A DNA stretch of 64,000 nucleotides from Nipponacmea schrenckii. Its lineage: Eukaryota; Mollusca; Gastropoda; Lottiidae. The notes under the pieces are model-generated. The model did not search any database and was not told where the DNA came from. It saw only the letters and a list, made by a program, of their open reading frames with translations. Position 1 is the first letter of the stretch; each line of letters starts with the position of its first letter. The position numbers and the translations under genes are program-made. The DNA is taken from the NCBI GenBank assembly GCA_030562195.1, contig JAUJPP010000007.1, positions 21,449,769 through 21,513,768 on the forward strand. The letters are read 5' to 3'. Shown piece after piece: positions 45,393 through 59,592 of this stretch.

Positions 45393-48300
45393 ACAGGTTT
45401 TTTCTGTTTATATGACTTTATATGAACTATTATTAGGTGCAAGTTATTATAATAATGGACTGTAGACAAACTATTAAAGAATATTTTTGTTAGCAGTGAG
45501 TTTTAATGATTGGATTAACAAGGTTTATTAACTATTGGTTGCTGATCAATTTGCTTGAAAATTACACAGAGGATTTTTGGTGACTGTTCGTTGAAAGGTG
45601 GCTGTAAATACAAGTGACCGCAAACTTGTACTTCATTTAAAACAAATTCAGGTTGATCAAATACATACAGAAGTAAACAGCATATTTTTTGGGAAATTTA
45701 AGATCACTGTTCCAACAATAAACACAAATTCTTGGTCATTGTAATTTTCATCCCCTAAAAACAAATTTTACATTTTTTGACAATTTCTTCGTGTCTTTAA
45801 ACTTTTGACAAACACAATATTTGAAAGAGAAGTACAATTTCTTGACGTCAAGAAATGTTTGTGCAGGTTTTATACATAAATACTTAAAACAGGTCTAAGT
45901 CAGTATTGGACTGTGTCAGTCGGTTAAGTTATATTGAATCTACTAACAATGGTCACTCTCACCTTGTATAAGGTCATTGAATGTCACATGTACTTGATTT
46001 TATTTTCTTTAATTGTTAAAATTAAATATCTGAATCACACTTTGGTTAATTTTAATTCTTTAAATGATATGGTTGTTTGATTTATTAAAAAACATCATAA
46101 TATTCTGAATTACTGTAGAGAAACCCCTTAGGTTGCAAGTTTGTTTTGATTTGATTTTATTGGGAAAAAATTAAATGATCTATTAATGGTAATAAACCAT
46201 AATGATAGTATAAATTTGGCTATTGCTAAGATCAGATTTATTGTTGTTTAGTAGGTAACAAGTTTACTTCAGTTCACAGTGTAAGTCAATAGTGCAGACT
46301 AGGTAGTTATAGTAGTTGGAAGTTGAATCAGATTAATTGGATGCAATTATGTTATAATGTCTGCTATCACATTGCCCACTATTTCTCATTATATATATCT
46401 ATAATAATAGACCATTCAACAACTCACTCAGATAAACAATATTGACGTCATGACAGTTTATATGTTATAAAAAATATAAGCAACAATTGCTCATCAACAC
46501 TCTAAAATAAATATTATTGCAAATAATACATTTTGTGGAACGAATGATCACATGATAAGTCACGTGGGTTCTTCTTTATTCGTTCCAGAGAAGGGGTACA
46601 GCAATCACATGTTTTTGATGCTTTATTGACATCAATTGTATTATTGATGGATTTTGAATGTGATGTTAGTGTTTTAAGTCATTCCTAGGAGGGGCCCTGT
46701 TGAAAATCAGAAAAATCAAAAAATAATAAAAACTATTTAATATGGTAATTTGCCCATTTACACTTGTAAAAGCTTTCAAATTATTGCCCGTAAACATTCT
46801 AGAAGTCTCAATTCTTGAGACAAACTAGGTGTGAGGGATTATTGTGACACAAAAATGAAAAAATATGGGTTATTTTAGTGGTAAACACTTAATTCTCAAC
46901 AGATTTTAAAGAAACTTGGTGAAATTGTGTATGACTTATTCAATATTTGGGTAAACTTTGATAATCTTTAACATCATTTAAAATATCTGAATTTTGTATG
47001 TAATGATTGCATAGTCTACAATAACAATTTCGAAAATTGAAGAGGAATTTTAATGTTAAAGCATGTTGTCTATCAAAATCTTGAGACAAGATTAACAGAA
47101 ATACCATTCAGGCCATTAACTGTTATAATTCAGAAATCAATAATTTTACTGCATTATAATTCCCTTTAACATTACAAAATCTTCTATATTCACAATAAAA
47201 CTGATGATTTTTGTGTGAGGTCAACACGCAATTGAAATGGGTGTGATGCTCGTTTCTAGTAGATTTTTCAATGTACAGGAGGTAATCTGAATTCTTCGTA
47301 AATTTACCAATTTTTTTTGTTTTTTGACAATTATACCCCTAAATCTAGAGAAATGTAAGTCTTTATTTGTCTGAAAGTATTAACTTTAAAGTATTTTGCT
47401 GTTTATTTAAGATTGCCAAAGCTAGTTTGAAGGTTTGCGTAAACATTTTAACATTGCTGTGTTTTTTGGTTGTTGTTCTTGGACATATAATGTACCATTG
47501 TACAAAATAAACACCAAATTGTATACAAATATTTCTCCTACTTATTCTGAAGGCTTGGCTTTTAAAAATCTGCTTAGTGCCTAATAAACAATCCATATGC
47601 TCTGCTATTTATCATCTCCTTACAAACAACAAAAAAACATTTTGTCGAAAATATATTTGATAATAAATGATTAGCATAAATTAGAATAAACCGACACTAC
47701 CACAGTCCAGCATCAAAACTAGGTTCCAAAGTGGCTTATCTCTATTTAATTGATATTTCTAAACCAGCGACTTAGTTATCAAATAGGAATCTGTTAATGA
47801 TATGAAAGTACCCGTAATAAAAGGTAGGAAAATCATCTGCCATGACAAATTATCAAAATAAATGATATATCTTATTTAATTAAAGACTTGATATCCATTG
47901 TTGTAATGATTGAATATTATTTATGCTTTTGTGGACAAAATATGAGTAAGGATTTAACTCTGTTTGAGTTTTCTTTGCACAATAACAGGAAACCCCTCTA
48001 CTCCAGCATTTCAATTGGTCTGGTAGGGTTCTGTTAGAAAGTTTTCACTATGCCCTTCTAAGCCTATCTTAACCGGCAGGCTATCGGACCCGTGATAAAA
48101 GTTGGTTTGGCAGGGTTGCTACTTTACCTGTAGAAGTGGATATACATAAAAACATAATTAATTGGATTAGTGATTAATCAGCACGTGTCATTGATCTTCA
48201 AGCCGTCAACAGATTTACTTTAGTTAATACGAATTAATGCCTGTTTAGAGGGACCAATTAACTATAGATTAACTCATTTGGGACTTGATTTGCGGCCTGA

Positions 48301-48736
48301 TTGCAGATTGGGGGGATGACGGGTTACTGATGTAATCTTCTGTGATTGTGATTTGGCCAGAACTTGTAAATTGTGCCGATTTACAGGAAAGCCAGTTTAT
48401 AGAAGATGTGGTTTGGAGGAGTTTCACTGTAGTATCATTTAGCTGAAATAAATGATAATATGAGAATCATCACTCTTTTGATATATAGATGAATATGTAT
48501 ATGACAAAATCCTGTGAATTGAAGCAGACTCTTTCATGTTTTTATACAAAATTAATAAGACTAGAATTAGTCTGATATTATAAATTGTGTGTAATACAGT
48601 GTGTAAAATTTTTTTTGTAATAAAACAAGGTAGCATGCTTACCTGGATTGATGAGTGATTTTTTTTATTATTATTTGTGGCTTGTAAAATTACTATCTAA
48701 ATCATCTGTTCTCAAGCTTTTATGGCCTGTTATCAC
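45393..48736. other. non-coding AT-rich stretch
   Basis: No supported gene or organised repeat is visible in this 3.3-kb interval. Confidence 0.45.
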
Positions 48737-49790
48737 TTTTTATACACCCATATTATAATGTGATCGTATATTGTCGTCACCCCTGTCCGTCGGTCCTTCC
48801 GTCTGTCCATCTGTCAGTCCATCCGTCCGCCCACAATTGTTTGTCAATGCAATAAAGACTACAGTTTTTGTTGGATTTGAATGAAACTTGCTTTGATCAT
48901 TTATATTGATGAGATCTTGGACATATTCAAAATTGGCGATTTTTTGATGAATGGTTTTTGAGTTATTACACTTAACTTGGCCAAAACGCGTCAAAATTGG
49001 CTTGTGAACGCAATAGAGACTACAGTTTTCATCAGATTTGAATGAAACTTGCTGTGATCATTTATCTTGATGATATCTAGGACAAATTTGAAATTGGCAA
49101 TTTTTCGATGAATGGTTTTTGAGTTATTGCACTTAACTTAGTCAAAACGCATCAAAATTGGCTTGTGGAGGCGATAGAAATCACAATTTCCATTTGATTT
49201 GAATGAAATTTGATGTTATCATTTATATGGATGATATCTAGGACAAATTTGAAATTGGCAATTTTTCGATGAATGGTTTTTGAGTTATTGCACTTGACTT
49301 AGTCAAAACGCGTCAAACTTGGCTTGTGGAGGCGATAGAAATCACAATTTCCATTTGATTTGAATGAAATTTGATGTTATCATTTATATGGATGAAATCT
49401 TGGACAAGTTTGATAGTAACAATTTTTGGGTGAGCTTTTTTTTGAGTTATTGGCCTTGACTAATTCAATTTGCGTCAAAATAGACTTGTGAACACATAAG
49501 AGACAACAGTTTTTATCTGATTTGAATGAAATTTGGTGTGATCATTGAAGTTGATGTCATCTTGGTTGGTCAAGTTCGAAATTGACGTTTCTATATACTA
49601 TTTTTGAGTAATTGCACTTGACTCAGTCAAAACGCAGCTTGTGACAATACAGTTTTCATCTGATTTTAATGAAATTTGTTGTGAATATTTATATTGATGA
49701 GAACTTGGATTAAATAATCTTAGTCATTTTGCCTGGGTTAAAACAGAAAATATATTTTAAAGTGGGTGTATCTTGCTAGGCAACCACTTG
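48737..49790 (+). mobile_element. pearl/Helentron-like non-autonomous element with ~160-bp core repeats
   Basis: The 5' end reads 'tttttatacaccca' then 'cgtatattgtcgtcacccc' and a 'gtccgtc' microsatellite. Core repeats of about 161 bp follow ('ggcttgtgaacgc' near 48,999; 'gcttgtggaggcgatag' at 49,161 and 49,322). The 3' end is 'gtgggtgtatcttgctaggc' with a TTGC/GCAA hairpin. This design is that of pearl elements of molluscs, now grouped with Helentron derivatives. Confidence 0.75.
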
Positions 49791-52700
49791 TTTAGTTTGG
49801 AAACAGCTCTACAGTCTTTACACCCTACCATCAGACAAAATGTATTTTACAGTCATAGTATTAATTGACAACATATGTCACTCTGCTTTTAAAGATTTTT
49901 TAGGAGAGATCTGAAAACTGGACAGCATTCTAGTTAACTGCATACAACCTTGTTCATATAATATAATTTTCTCATATTGAAAATGGGTCTTGACCAAAGT
50001 TCAGCCTTATGGTTTGCACTACACAGTTCAGGCATTGAAACAATACAATGAGAAAAGATGACAGAATTTTAATTTACACTTAAAATTTGTTTATTTCATG
50101 GATTCAAATAACCTAGAAAATCAAAATTGGAGTATTTGTGGTAGCTGTAGTCTTGTGAAATAGGCAGGAGTTTATTTATGTACATAAAAAGGAAAGAACT
50201 TTATTAAAAATATGTTCAAGAGTCTAAATCTTAAACATTTGCACATTATGCATTTCAGATAATCAACATAAATAAGATGTCTCTTAGTGACATGTTACTT
50301 TCAATTAATAATTATTGTTATTTTATATAATAAATGACTTAACAAAGGACAACAGAGCCTGAAAAGTAGTTGCATTAAACATGTACAATTCACATATGGT
50401 CTGACTCTATTCAGTTGGGCAATCGAAACCTGTGCTACTGATCTACCACTCAAGTATTGTAATTGTAAGTTTAATTTAGTTAAAATGTATTTTTTTTCTA
50501 TTTTGACTCGCATGGTATAAAAAGGCTGCGAGTAAAAAGGTCTGTTACTAAATATTTCCAGAAGTTAGTAATTTCTTAACAAATTGATATACAATTGAAA
50601 ATTTATTGTCCACACTTACAACCAAGGCCAATGTTAATATTTTGGTTGAAAAATTGATTTGGGTTATATATTTCTGGTCAAAATAATATATCTTTCTGTT
50701 GAAAAATATCTGTCCCAATAAGGATCAAAAAATGTCATTTTTTAAGGGGGAATGACCTACTTCAATCACAATGAATGCTTTTATGAGGTACATACCCATG
50801 GGACATAGTGTAGAATTTACAAAGAAAACAAATATCTACAAGTATTGTTTTATGGTTTGATGTAATTATTTTTATCTTATATATTTATGTCAATAAGGTC
50901 AACCAACTCTAGAAAGAAATTATGATATAAATAGATTTTTAATGTGACAAATTGATTTATCAAGAAGCTTCAAAGGGATGTTAGGTCTGAATGAACATAA
51001 ACTTTGAAAATTTTAAATTTGGTCAATAACAGCTCTATTAATCAGTAAATATACCTGCTACCATAAATAACATAAAAAAATATCCAAAAAAGTAAAAGTA
51101 ATTATTCATAAAGGTGTAATTGAAAAACGTTAAATAGGTTGATTAAGCGTTTTAAAAAATTACTTTTTGTGTGTTTTCCAGATTTTAAGGGATTCTGTTA
51201 CTGTATGACACAAGGTAAGTTTACTGATGAATGTATACTCATATTGGCCATTCTTGAGAATCAAAATCTTATGTTCGTGCTAAGGCATATTATCCATTTA
51301 AGGGGGTTGAAAACCTTATCGTTCGAAGTGTATTTCAATCAAGAAACGTATTAACTTTATATCCATTCTATTTGACATTAAAAGAAACTCATCTAGTAAA
51401 AATTTTAGCTCAATCGCTTCAGTAGTTCGTCTGATATCCGTCCGTGAAGATAATCTATTTATAGAACAAAACGGGGTATTCCTCTATGTAGACGTACAAA
51501 TTACGTTGTCAGTTGACATTTGTGATTACAACGTCATCGGCTAAATAAACATTCTCTACGTTTGCCGGTCAGTTATTGTTAATATCGGCACGCGAAGTAA
51601 GAGTTTGTGTATCGGGGGAATCCAGAAGTCACGTGATGTCCCATAAATCTTTACGTCACATGTAAACAGAGAAGATTTTATGATTGGTGGGTAGGGGTGT
51701 TTTGACATGTGCTAATCCATTGTTTTAGCACTCCAATTGTGTGGATATCGGTGCATATCGATGCCTAAAAGGTGCTTAAAGATTTCTACAGCATGAAAGA
51801 CAATCTTTTAACAACATGATCGTTAATCACGTAAGGTTTACATGTGTTTGCAAAATGTTGAAAAAAAATGCCATTTTTCCAAAAGCATATCTCGCTTACA
51901 ATTTATCCGATTTTTACAAACTTTGGCTTCAGCTAAAGCTTACGATGTCCTCTATAACTTTACGTTGGCTTTTTTTTTTATAAAATGAATAGTTTTTTAA
52001 AAATTTAATTTTTCGTAAATGCACTCGCAAAATTTTGATTTCTATCAATATCTTCAAAACAAATCAAAATTTTCCAAAAAGCCAACGTAATTTTGTAGAG
52101 ATACATGTAGACTTGCGTTGTGCAAAATTTCAACCTTCTATATTAAATAGCCTAGTAGATATGCTAATTTTAAGGGAATAATTGACGTTTTTTTCGTTCA
52201 TCTTTCATACCCTATTTCTTAAAGTTGAAATGTCATAAAGAAATAAATTTTATATTTTTGGATAGCTGAAAGTCCCCTCTTTCCATTGATATTTAAATAT
52301 TTCAGATAGGTGGAAAAGAAGTGGTTGAAATCGTCTATTTTTTGTACATAGGTTTAGGGTTGTCAACCCCCTTAAGATATTGTAGCAAATGTGAGGTTGT
52401 TCTTTATTCTAGTATATAAAGGTGCAATTTTGCATATTCTTTTCAAGGTATTCTCAGTCTCATTTCATAATATATTTATATTTATGAAACATATTCTGTT
52501 CTTTATCCTATGGTTAAATGCTGAGAGCAGTTTCTATCCTGCTAAGTGACATGTTTGATGAGATTCCCATGACCAAAAGAAAGTTGTATTAAAACTCTTG
52601 TGACAGTTGTGAGCCTGAAAAGGAGATTACTGTACTTGTTACTGGCATACCAGCATGTATATATTCTTATCATATTGATGTATGGAACATAAGATGCTTA

Positions 52701-53710
52701 ATTTTACATTAATACTTAATGCTTTATTAAGTTATGTGAATTGAATTGAATTGAGGTAAATGTCAACAGTACATACTGTAGGCTATATAAATACACTACT
52801 GACCCATTTCCCAATCTTTCAATGTGTTTTCTCTCTTTTTTTCCCTATGACTTCCTTATAACACTGTGACCTTCCAAGGTGGAAAGTTTGGACTGTTAAC
52901 ATTAGGACGAAAAATGAGCTTTTACAACCATTGTAATAGCTGGTAACATAATTTGTTGTTACATTGCTTCTTGAATGAAATTGATTAAATGGTACACATA
53001 TTGATCATATAAGCTGTCTTGAAGTTTAACTATTGGATTCTTTCTATCAATCATCACTTTATACCAGACCAGCACTCAGTTCATCAACCATGTTTTATCA
53101 GTTCTTAGAACATATCAATGGATATCAAAACTTTAAATATATACAGGATCCAAAAGATTCATCATCTGTAAGTTATTTTTTATTCGTGTATCCTAAGTTT
53201 CGTTTCCAGAAGAGGAGAGTAAAGGTATTATCTAGGATATTAAGTTAAAAATGATTGGAGGAAAAAGGGTAAAATTCAAAGAGTATAGTAATATTCAAAC
53301 ATTATAATTTAGAACTAATTTTTTTAAGGGCCATATTAAAAGGACAATTTTGAAAATGAGTACAAGTGTAGTAGAATTTTGTGTATGAGGTATAATACGT
53401 CAAATTTAATTACAGCTCCTGCAATCAAAAATGTATTTTATCTGTTGATTCAATACTATTGTATTTTGTTAGATAGTGAATATTGCCTGCCTAAACTCAT
53501 CAATACAGACTTATCTAATTATAGTTCTATCTTTTGTATGTAGGTGAAAATGTTGTGCAAAATGACCTATAAAGAATCAGTGTCTTTTTTTTACACACCA
53601 GCACACACTACACACTTAAGAGACCATTCGTACACATTCTTACCGCCAATAAAATTTCGTTTAATTTTGAGAATCATGTCTTCTTAATAAACGAAATTAT
53701 ACCTAACTGT
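49791..53710. other. non-coding stretch; one weak exon-like ORF and one small fold-back
   Basis: At 53,033-53,248 an ORF containing 'MFYQFLEHINGYQNFKYIQD' ends in 'tcatctgtaagt', a good donor, but no matching exons were found. At 51,952-51,976 and 52,075-52,103 'ttacgttggctttttt' and its complement form an imperfect 25-bp inverted repeat. Nothing else is supported. Confidence 0.4.
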
Positions 53711-55846
53711 TTTTTATACGCCCACATGAAATGGGGGGCGTATATTGTCGTCACCCACATCCGTCCACAATTGCTCGTAAACACTCTACACGGTGTAATT
53801 CTTGACGATTTAGATGAAACTTTATATGAGTGTTTATGATCACGCAAGGATGAACCCTATTGAAAATCAGCGAAATCAGAAATAAATTAGTATGAGTTCG
53901 TGCCCTTGTTCTTGAATGGCTCGTAAACACTCTACAACGTGCAATTCTTGACCGATTTTGATGAAACTTGGTGTGAGAGTATGTTATAACTCAAGGATAA
54001 ACCCTATCGAAAATCAGCGAAATCGAAAAACATTTAGTATGAGTTATTGCCCTTGTTCTTGAAAACGCGTTCAACAATTTTTAATGGATTTTAATGAAAC
54101 TTGGCCTGAGTATTTGTTATCACCCAAGGATGAAGCCTATTGAAAACCAGTCAAATCGAAAAAAATATTTACTATCAGTTATTGCCCTTGTTTTTGAAAA
54201 CGCGTTCAATTTTTAGCTTGTAAACACTCTACAAAGCACAGTTATTGACCGATTTTGACGAAACTTGCTGAAATTGTTTAATATCACCCAAGAATGAACT
54301 CTTTTGAAAATGGCACAAATCGAAATATATTTAATACGAATTATTGCCTTTGTTCTATAAAATGTGTTGGATTTGAGTTCGTGCCCTTGTTCTTGAATGG
54401 CTCGTAAACACTCTACAATGTGCAATTCTTGACCGATTTGGATGAAATTTGGGGTGAGAGTATGTTATAACTCAAGGATAAACCCTATGGAAAATCAGCG
54501 ATATAAAACACATTAGTATGAGTTATTGCCCTTGTTCTTGAAAACCCGTTCAATTTTAGCTTGTAAACACTCTAGAAAGAACTATTCTTAATGGATTTTG
54601 ATTAACTTTGGCTTGAGTATTTGTTTTTACCCAAGGATGAACCCTATTATAAATCAAATAAATAGAAATATATTTAGTGTCAGTTATAGCCCTTGTTTTT
54701 GAAAACGCGTTCAATTTTAGCTTGTAAACACTCTAGAAAGAACAGAGAACAATTTTTAATGGATTTTAATGAAACTTGGCCTGAGTATTTGTTATCACCC
54801 AAGGATGAAGCCTATTGAAAACCAGTCAAATCGAAAAAAATATTTACTATCAGTTATTGCCCTTGTTTTTGAAAACGCGTTCAATTTTTAGCTTGTAAAC
54901 ACTCTACAAAGCACAGTTATTGACCGATTTTGACGAAACTTGCTGAAATTGTTTAATATCACCCAAGAATGAACTCTTTTGAAAATGGCACAAATCGAAA
55001 TATATTTAATACGAATTATTGCCTTTGTTCTATAAAATGTGTTGGATTTTTGCCTTGTAAACACTCTACAAGTCACAATTCTTGAGCGAATTTGACGTAA
55101 CTTGGCATGAGTATTTGTAATCACCTAAGGATAAACCCTATTGAAATTCAGTTGAAACGAAAAATATTTAGTATCAGTTATTGCCCTTGATTTTGAAAAC
55201 GCGTTCAATTTGTGGCTTGTAAACACGCTACAAAGCACAATTATTGAACGATTTTGACAAAACTTGCTGAAATTGTTTAATATCACCCAAGGATGAACCC
55301 TTCTGAAAATAGCACATATCGAAATATATTAAATACGAATTATTGCCCTTGCTTTATTATAAAATGTGTTCGATTTTTTCCTTGTAAACACAAGTCACAA
55401 TTCTTGAGCGATTTTGACGTAACTTGGCATGTTATCGCCTAATGATGAAACTTATTGAAAAATATTTAGTATTTAGTTATTGCCCTTTTTTTTGAAAACG
55501 CGTCAAAATTTTTAGCTTGTGAACCCTCTAGAAGGTACAATGATTTACAGATTTTGTCAAAAACAAGAAATATCACATAACATTTGATTGCCCTTGTTAT
55601 TTTAAATGATTTCAATTTTTTGGCTCATAAACACTCTGCAAGTCACATTTCTTGACTGATTTTAACGGAACTTGGCATGGGTATATGGAATCTCTTAAGG
55701 ATGAACCCTATTGAAAATCAGATAAATCTTAAAATGTTTAATATCAATTATTGCTGTGTTTTTGAAAAGAAGTATATGTATATTTTATTTTTTATTCAAA
55801 ATCAATGCTGCCAGTGGGCGTACATTACCTTGCCTGGCAAGCTATC
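53711..55846 (+). mobile_element. large pearl/Helentron-like element with expanded core array
   Basis: Begins 'tttttatacgcccacatg', whose 'atacgccc' pairs with 'gggcgtat' 15-20 bp later as a terminal hairpin. Ends with 'gtgggcgta' at 55,814-55,822 (complement of the 5' 'tacgcccac') followed by the perfect hairpin 'cttgcctggcaag' at 55,829-55,841. Between them lie about a dozen core repeats of roughly 150-165 bp ('ttattgcccttg', 'gaaaacgcgttcaa', 'cttgtaaacactctac'). Segments 54,074-54,373 and 54,750-55,049 are identical over 300 bp, so part of the array doubled recently. Confidence 0.8.
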
Positions 55847-55857
55847 TTTTTTTATTT

Positions 55858-56275
55858 GAAGGAAGAGTTATTTCCCTTTTTCCTTGTTCACTTCCATCTT
55901 GCCATCTGTAGGATAGGGTCTTCAGAATATAAGTTTGATTTTCATCTTTAACTTTTAAACCATTTATTTCTTTTGTAGCGATGCTACTTTCTTTAATGTC
56001 TCCACTTTCTTCAATTGTAAAAAAGCTTAGCTTACTATTCCTATTGTGCTATGTGCTTGTATTTGACCAATGTTCATTTCCCCCCTTATCAACGACGTAT
56101 TTACCTGTTGGGTTTATTGGTGGAGATGAAGTCGCAAGTTCGTACGGCTTGTCAAGAAAGGTGTATTTAACAAATCCATTGCACATTAGACAGTAGAACT
56201 GAAAGATGGCCTATTCTACAGTAGGCAAGATGGAAGTGATCGCCTCAAGAGGCAAAAGGGCAACTACTCTTCATG
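55858..56275. mobile_element. MITE-like hairpin element, ~415 bp
   Basis: Imperfect inverted repeats of about 65 bp: left arm 55,862-55,925 and right arm 56,205-56,272, sharing 'cacttccatcttgcc' and 'ctgtag-atagg'. It lies 12 bp beyond the 3' end of the pearl-like element. No clear target duplication was found. The ORF inside is not supported as a gene. Confidence 0.6.
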
Positions 56276-56834
56276 AGTCTGGGACTAAAACGAATGCATT
56301 TAAATTGAAATATTTAGAAAGGGTTTAAATCAAATACAAAAACAGTTCAGTATAATTTTTTTTTTTTTTTTAAAGAAAAGATTTTTAAATTTCAAGAAAT
56401 ATTTTATTGGTGGTAAAAGTGGTTCAAATGGTCTCGGATATTTTTTTTTATTTATTTAAATGGAACAAGTCTTATATTTGAACAAAATTTTATTGGCGGT
56501 AAAAAGTGGGCGAATTTTGTGTAGAGTGTCGAGTTTGTTTTTTAAAAGACACTTTATAAAGAATGGTTTAATTATACTATGTGTATACTATGTGTATCAC
56601 GTAATTTAATGTTAACCATTTCAGACCTAAAGTATTATCTATGTCGTGTTCAAAAGTCATTTCATTACGATTCTCTTAGATATTAGTTTTAATTTAAAGT
56701 CAACGAAATATAATGGAAATGTTGAATATTAGTAAATATATTTTCATTACCAAAAGTATTTTATGTTATCATATATTGCACTGCATCAGCAAATATTCAC
56801 TTTAAGGTGTTGGCTGTCATTCTGTCAAAAGTTT

Positions 56835-57003
56835 TTTTGAGTGTTTTAGTTATTGCCCTTGACTTGTCAAAACGTGTCAATATTGGCTTTTAAATGAGAT
56901 AGAGACTACAGTTTGCACCTGATTTGAATGAAATTTGGTGTGATTATGGATATTAATGAGAAATATGTTTTAAAGTAGGCGTCTCTTGCTAGGCAACCAC
57001 TTG
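56835..57003 (+). repeat. 3'-end fragment of a pearl/Helentron-like element
   Basis: One core repeat ('agttattgcccttgacttgt') followed by the family 3' end 'cttgctaggcaaccacttg', nearly the same as at 49,773-49,790. The 5' part is missing. Confidence 0.65.
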
Positions 57004-58300
57004 TATAGAATCTAGTTATCAAAAATCTTTAACAAAATGTGTGATAGTTAAAAAAAAATTGCAAATATTCAAATTGAGAAAAATTAATGACATTAAATGT
57101 TTTCATATTTTATCTTTTGGTTTATGTGATCAGGACGTTTTGATATTTTAATTTAAAAAATTTCTTTATTTTGTTCATGATCTAAGATCGAGTTTGTTCC
57201 TACACCTGGAGTAATCAATGGTCATGTGCTAAAGTGCTTCTGATAATCAGTTTTGCTATTAGTTTATTTGATTAGATTATTTTTGTTTCCAAATAGACAT
57301 AATTGACAATGCATCAAACCATATATAGTTTTAAATTAATTTTACTGTATCATTACCTATTGACAACCATTTTATTTTTGTCTCCTCTATCTCAATTACC
57401 CCCAATTTTAAGAATAAAACACGGATGATGTGAACTCTCTTAATGACTAAAATATGGGGTAATGGGTAATATGGTAATGAATAACAAAATAATGCCATAA
57501 GAAGTAAAGAAAAAAAAATAGGTCAGCTAAAACAAAGTTAAAAACCTTTCCTTGTCTTTTTTCAAAGCCATCTAGCAATGCTGAAACCTGTTTCCTATAA
57601 TATGCAGTGAAATCTCAGATATTGGCCAAATGGAGAAGGAAAAGGGTTTAGGAAGGAAAATAAATGGTATCAAACACTTTCTTGAAGGGTGTGAATTTTA
57701 CTCCTTATATAGACACAAGGTTTACATGTGTTTTCTAAAGAAATTTCTGCACAACACAAACTGCATTTGTGTTTTTCATAATATTCATTTATATAGCTTA
57801 TAATTTTTATCAGGAAAATTTATTGGAATGACAATTTCATGAATTATATTACCTGGTCAAAATTTTGATCCATCCTTAAATGTATGAAAAAATTACAGAC
57901 ATGATTTATTCTCTCAATCTATCTTAGAAAATACTCTTTTGCAAAAGTTTTTCATTTCTATTGTTGTTGCACTGGGAAATAACTATAACTAGAAACTTTT
58001 ACTCCTGGAGGTGGATTTCATAGAGATAATTGGCAGTGCAAAACCAGAAAGTTATCTAGATAAGATTGTCAATATCTCTGCTAGATACTTAAATAGCAAG
58101 AAACATTAATAAATAAACAGAAAATAATATTGTTAGCTAAAACAACTATTCAGATATAATTGCATCGTGAATGTAAAACTGAATGAACCTTTTCTATTTG
58201 GATATAACAGAATTCGATAATCCAGTTTTGCAGTACGAAAGAGGTTTAATCCTGTATTCAACTTTCTTTTCATACATAAATGAATATTTCAACACTATTG
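57004..58300. other. non-coding stretch
   Basis: AT-rich; no supported gene or organised repeat. Confidence 0.4.
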
Positions 58301-58305
58301 ATTAT

Positions 58306-58600
58306 ATACTACATTAGTAAACATATCTTATAAAGTATATCTTACATATAAACTACATTAGTAACTATATACTACATTAGTAACTATATACTACATTAGT
58401 AACTATATACTACATTAGTAAACATATCCTACATTAGTAAGTATATACTACATTAGTAAGTATATACTACATTAGTAACTATATCCTACATTAGTAACTA
58501 TATCCTACATTAGTAAGTATATACTACATTAGTAAGTATATACTACATTAGTAACTATATCCTACATTATTAATTATATCCTATATTACTAAGTATATCT
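58306..58600. repeat. 19-bp minisatellite
   Basis: About 13 copies of 'taactatatactacattag', with c/g and a/c variants ('agtaagtatatactacatt', 'actatatcctacattagt'), decaying at both ends. Confidence 0.9.
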
Positions 58601-59092
58601 TACATTTATATTGTTATGTTGTATTGTATATTATACTATACTATATGTTTTCTATTTCTATTGCCCCTAGAATCACTTTCAAAATCAATTAAAAAATTTC
58701 AGTTTTAGGCACATGAAACATTTGAAATTAGTCATAAACTTTTTACATGACAATTTAATAAAAAAATTAATCAAACCTTATGATAAGCTGGGATCAGTGG
58801 TGACCTGTGTCAGATCTTTTGGGAACAGTTACCACTGATGATTGATTTGATTGCTTCATTTGACAGATTCTGCCAGCATTAAAATGTTTTCTCTTGTCAT
58901 ATACGCATTTCATATGCAACACAATATAAGCTTATATAATAAATAATGTTAAAGAAGGGTTCCCTTATTTTCATATATATATAGTGCAGACTTGCAGCTT
59001 AGTCGACTAAGCAGGTGGAATTTTAGCCGAATTAGTGTCTGATCAATATCTGGTTCTTAATGACTTGCTTTAAATTTCTCATAGTTTTTTTA
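58601..59092. other. non-coding sequence up to the assembly gap
   Basis: No supported gene. A small hairpin with 'atcagtggt' and 'accactgat' arms is present at about 58,793-58,842. The sequence does not match the 5' side of copy 1 (before 38,321), so the two sides of the gap are not obviously contiguous. Confidence 0.4.
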
Positions 59093-59592
59093 NNNNNNNN
59101 NNNNNNNNNNNNNNNNNNNNNNNNNNNNNNNNNNNNNNNNNNNNNNNNNNNNNNNNNNNNNNNNNNNNNNNNNNNNNNNNNNNNNNNNNNNNNNNNNNNN
59201 NNNNNNNNNNNNNNNNNNNNNNNNNNNNNNNNNNNNNNNNNNNNNNNNNNNNNNNNNNNNNNNNNNNNNNNNNNNNNNNNNNNNNNNNNNNNNNNNNNNN
59301 NNNNNNNNNNNNNNNNNNNNNNNNNNNNNNNNNNNNNNNNNNNNNNNNNNNNNNNNNNNNNNNNNNNNNNNNNNNNNNNNNNNNNNNNNNNNNNNNNNNN
59401 NNNNNNNNNNNNNNNNNNNNNNNNNNNNNNNNNNNNNNNNNNNNNNNNNNNNNNNNNNNNNNNNNNNNNNNNNNNNNNNNNNNNNNNNNNNNNNNNNNNN
59501 NNNNNNNNNNNNNNNNNNNNNNNNNNNNNNNNNNNNNNNNNNNNNNNNNNNNNNNNNNNNNNNNNNNNNNNNNNNNNNNNNNNNNNNNNNNN
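59093..59592. other. assembly gap, exactly 500 N
   Basis: A run of 500 N is a conventional placeholder for a join of unknown length. The sequence resumes inside the segmental duplication, four bases before a splice donor of the duplicated gene. Confidence 0.99.

Noticed and set aside
53033..53248. Possible exon ending at a good splice donor
   Set aside because: No partner exon, no recognised domain, and the acceptor side is weak. It is mentioned only within the intergenic entry.
54213..55124. Two near-identical minus-strand ORFs ('IFKRVHSWVILNNFSKFRQ')
   Set aside because: The identity comes from the 300-bp duplication within the pearl-like core array, not from a gene family.
55981..56196. 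71-residue ORF with a leucine-rich hydrophobic start (signal-peptide-like)
   Set aside because: It lies between the inverted arms of a MITE-like element and has no further gene features.
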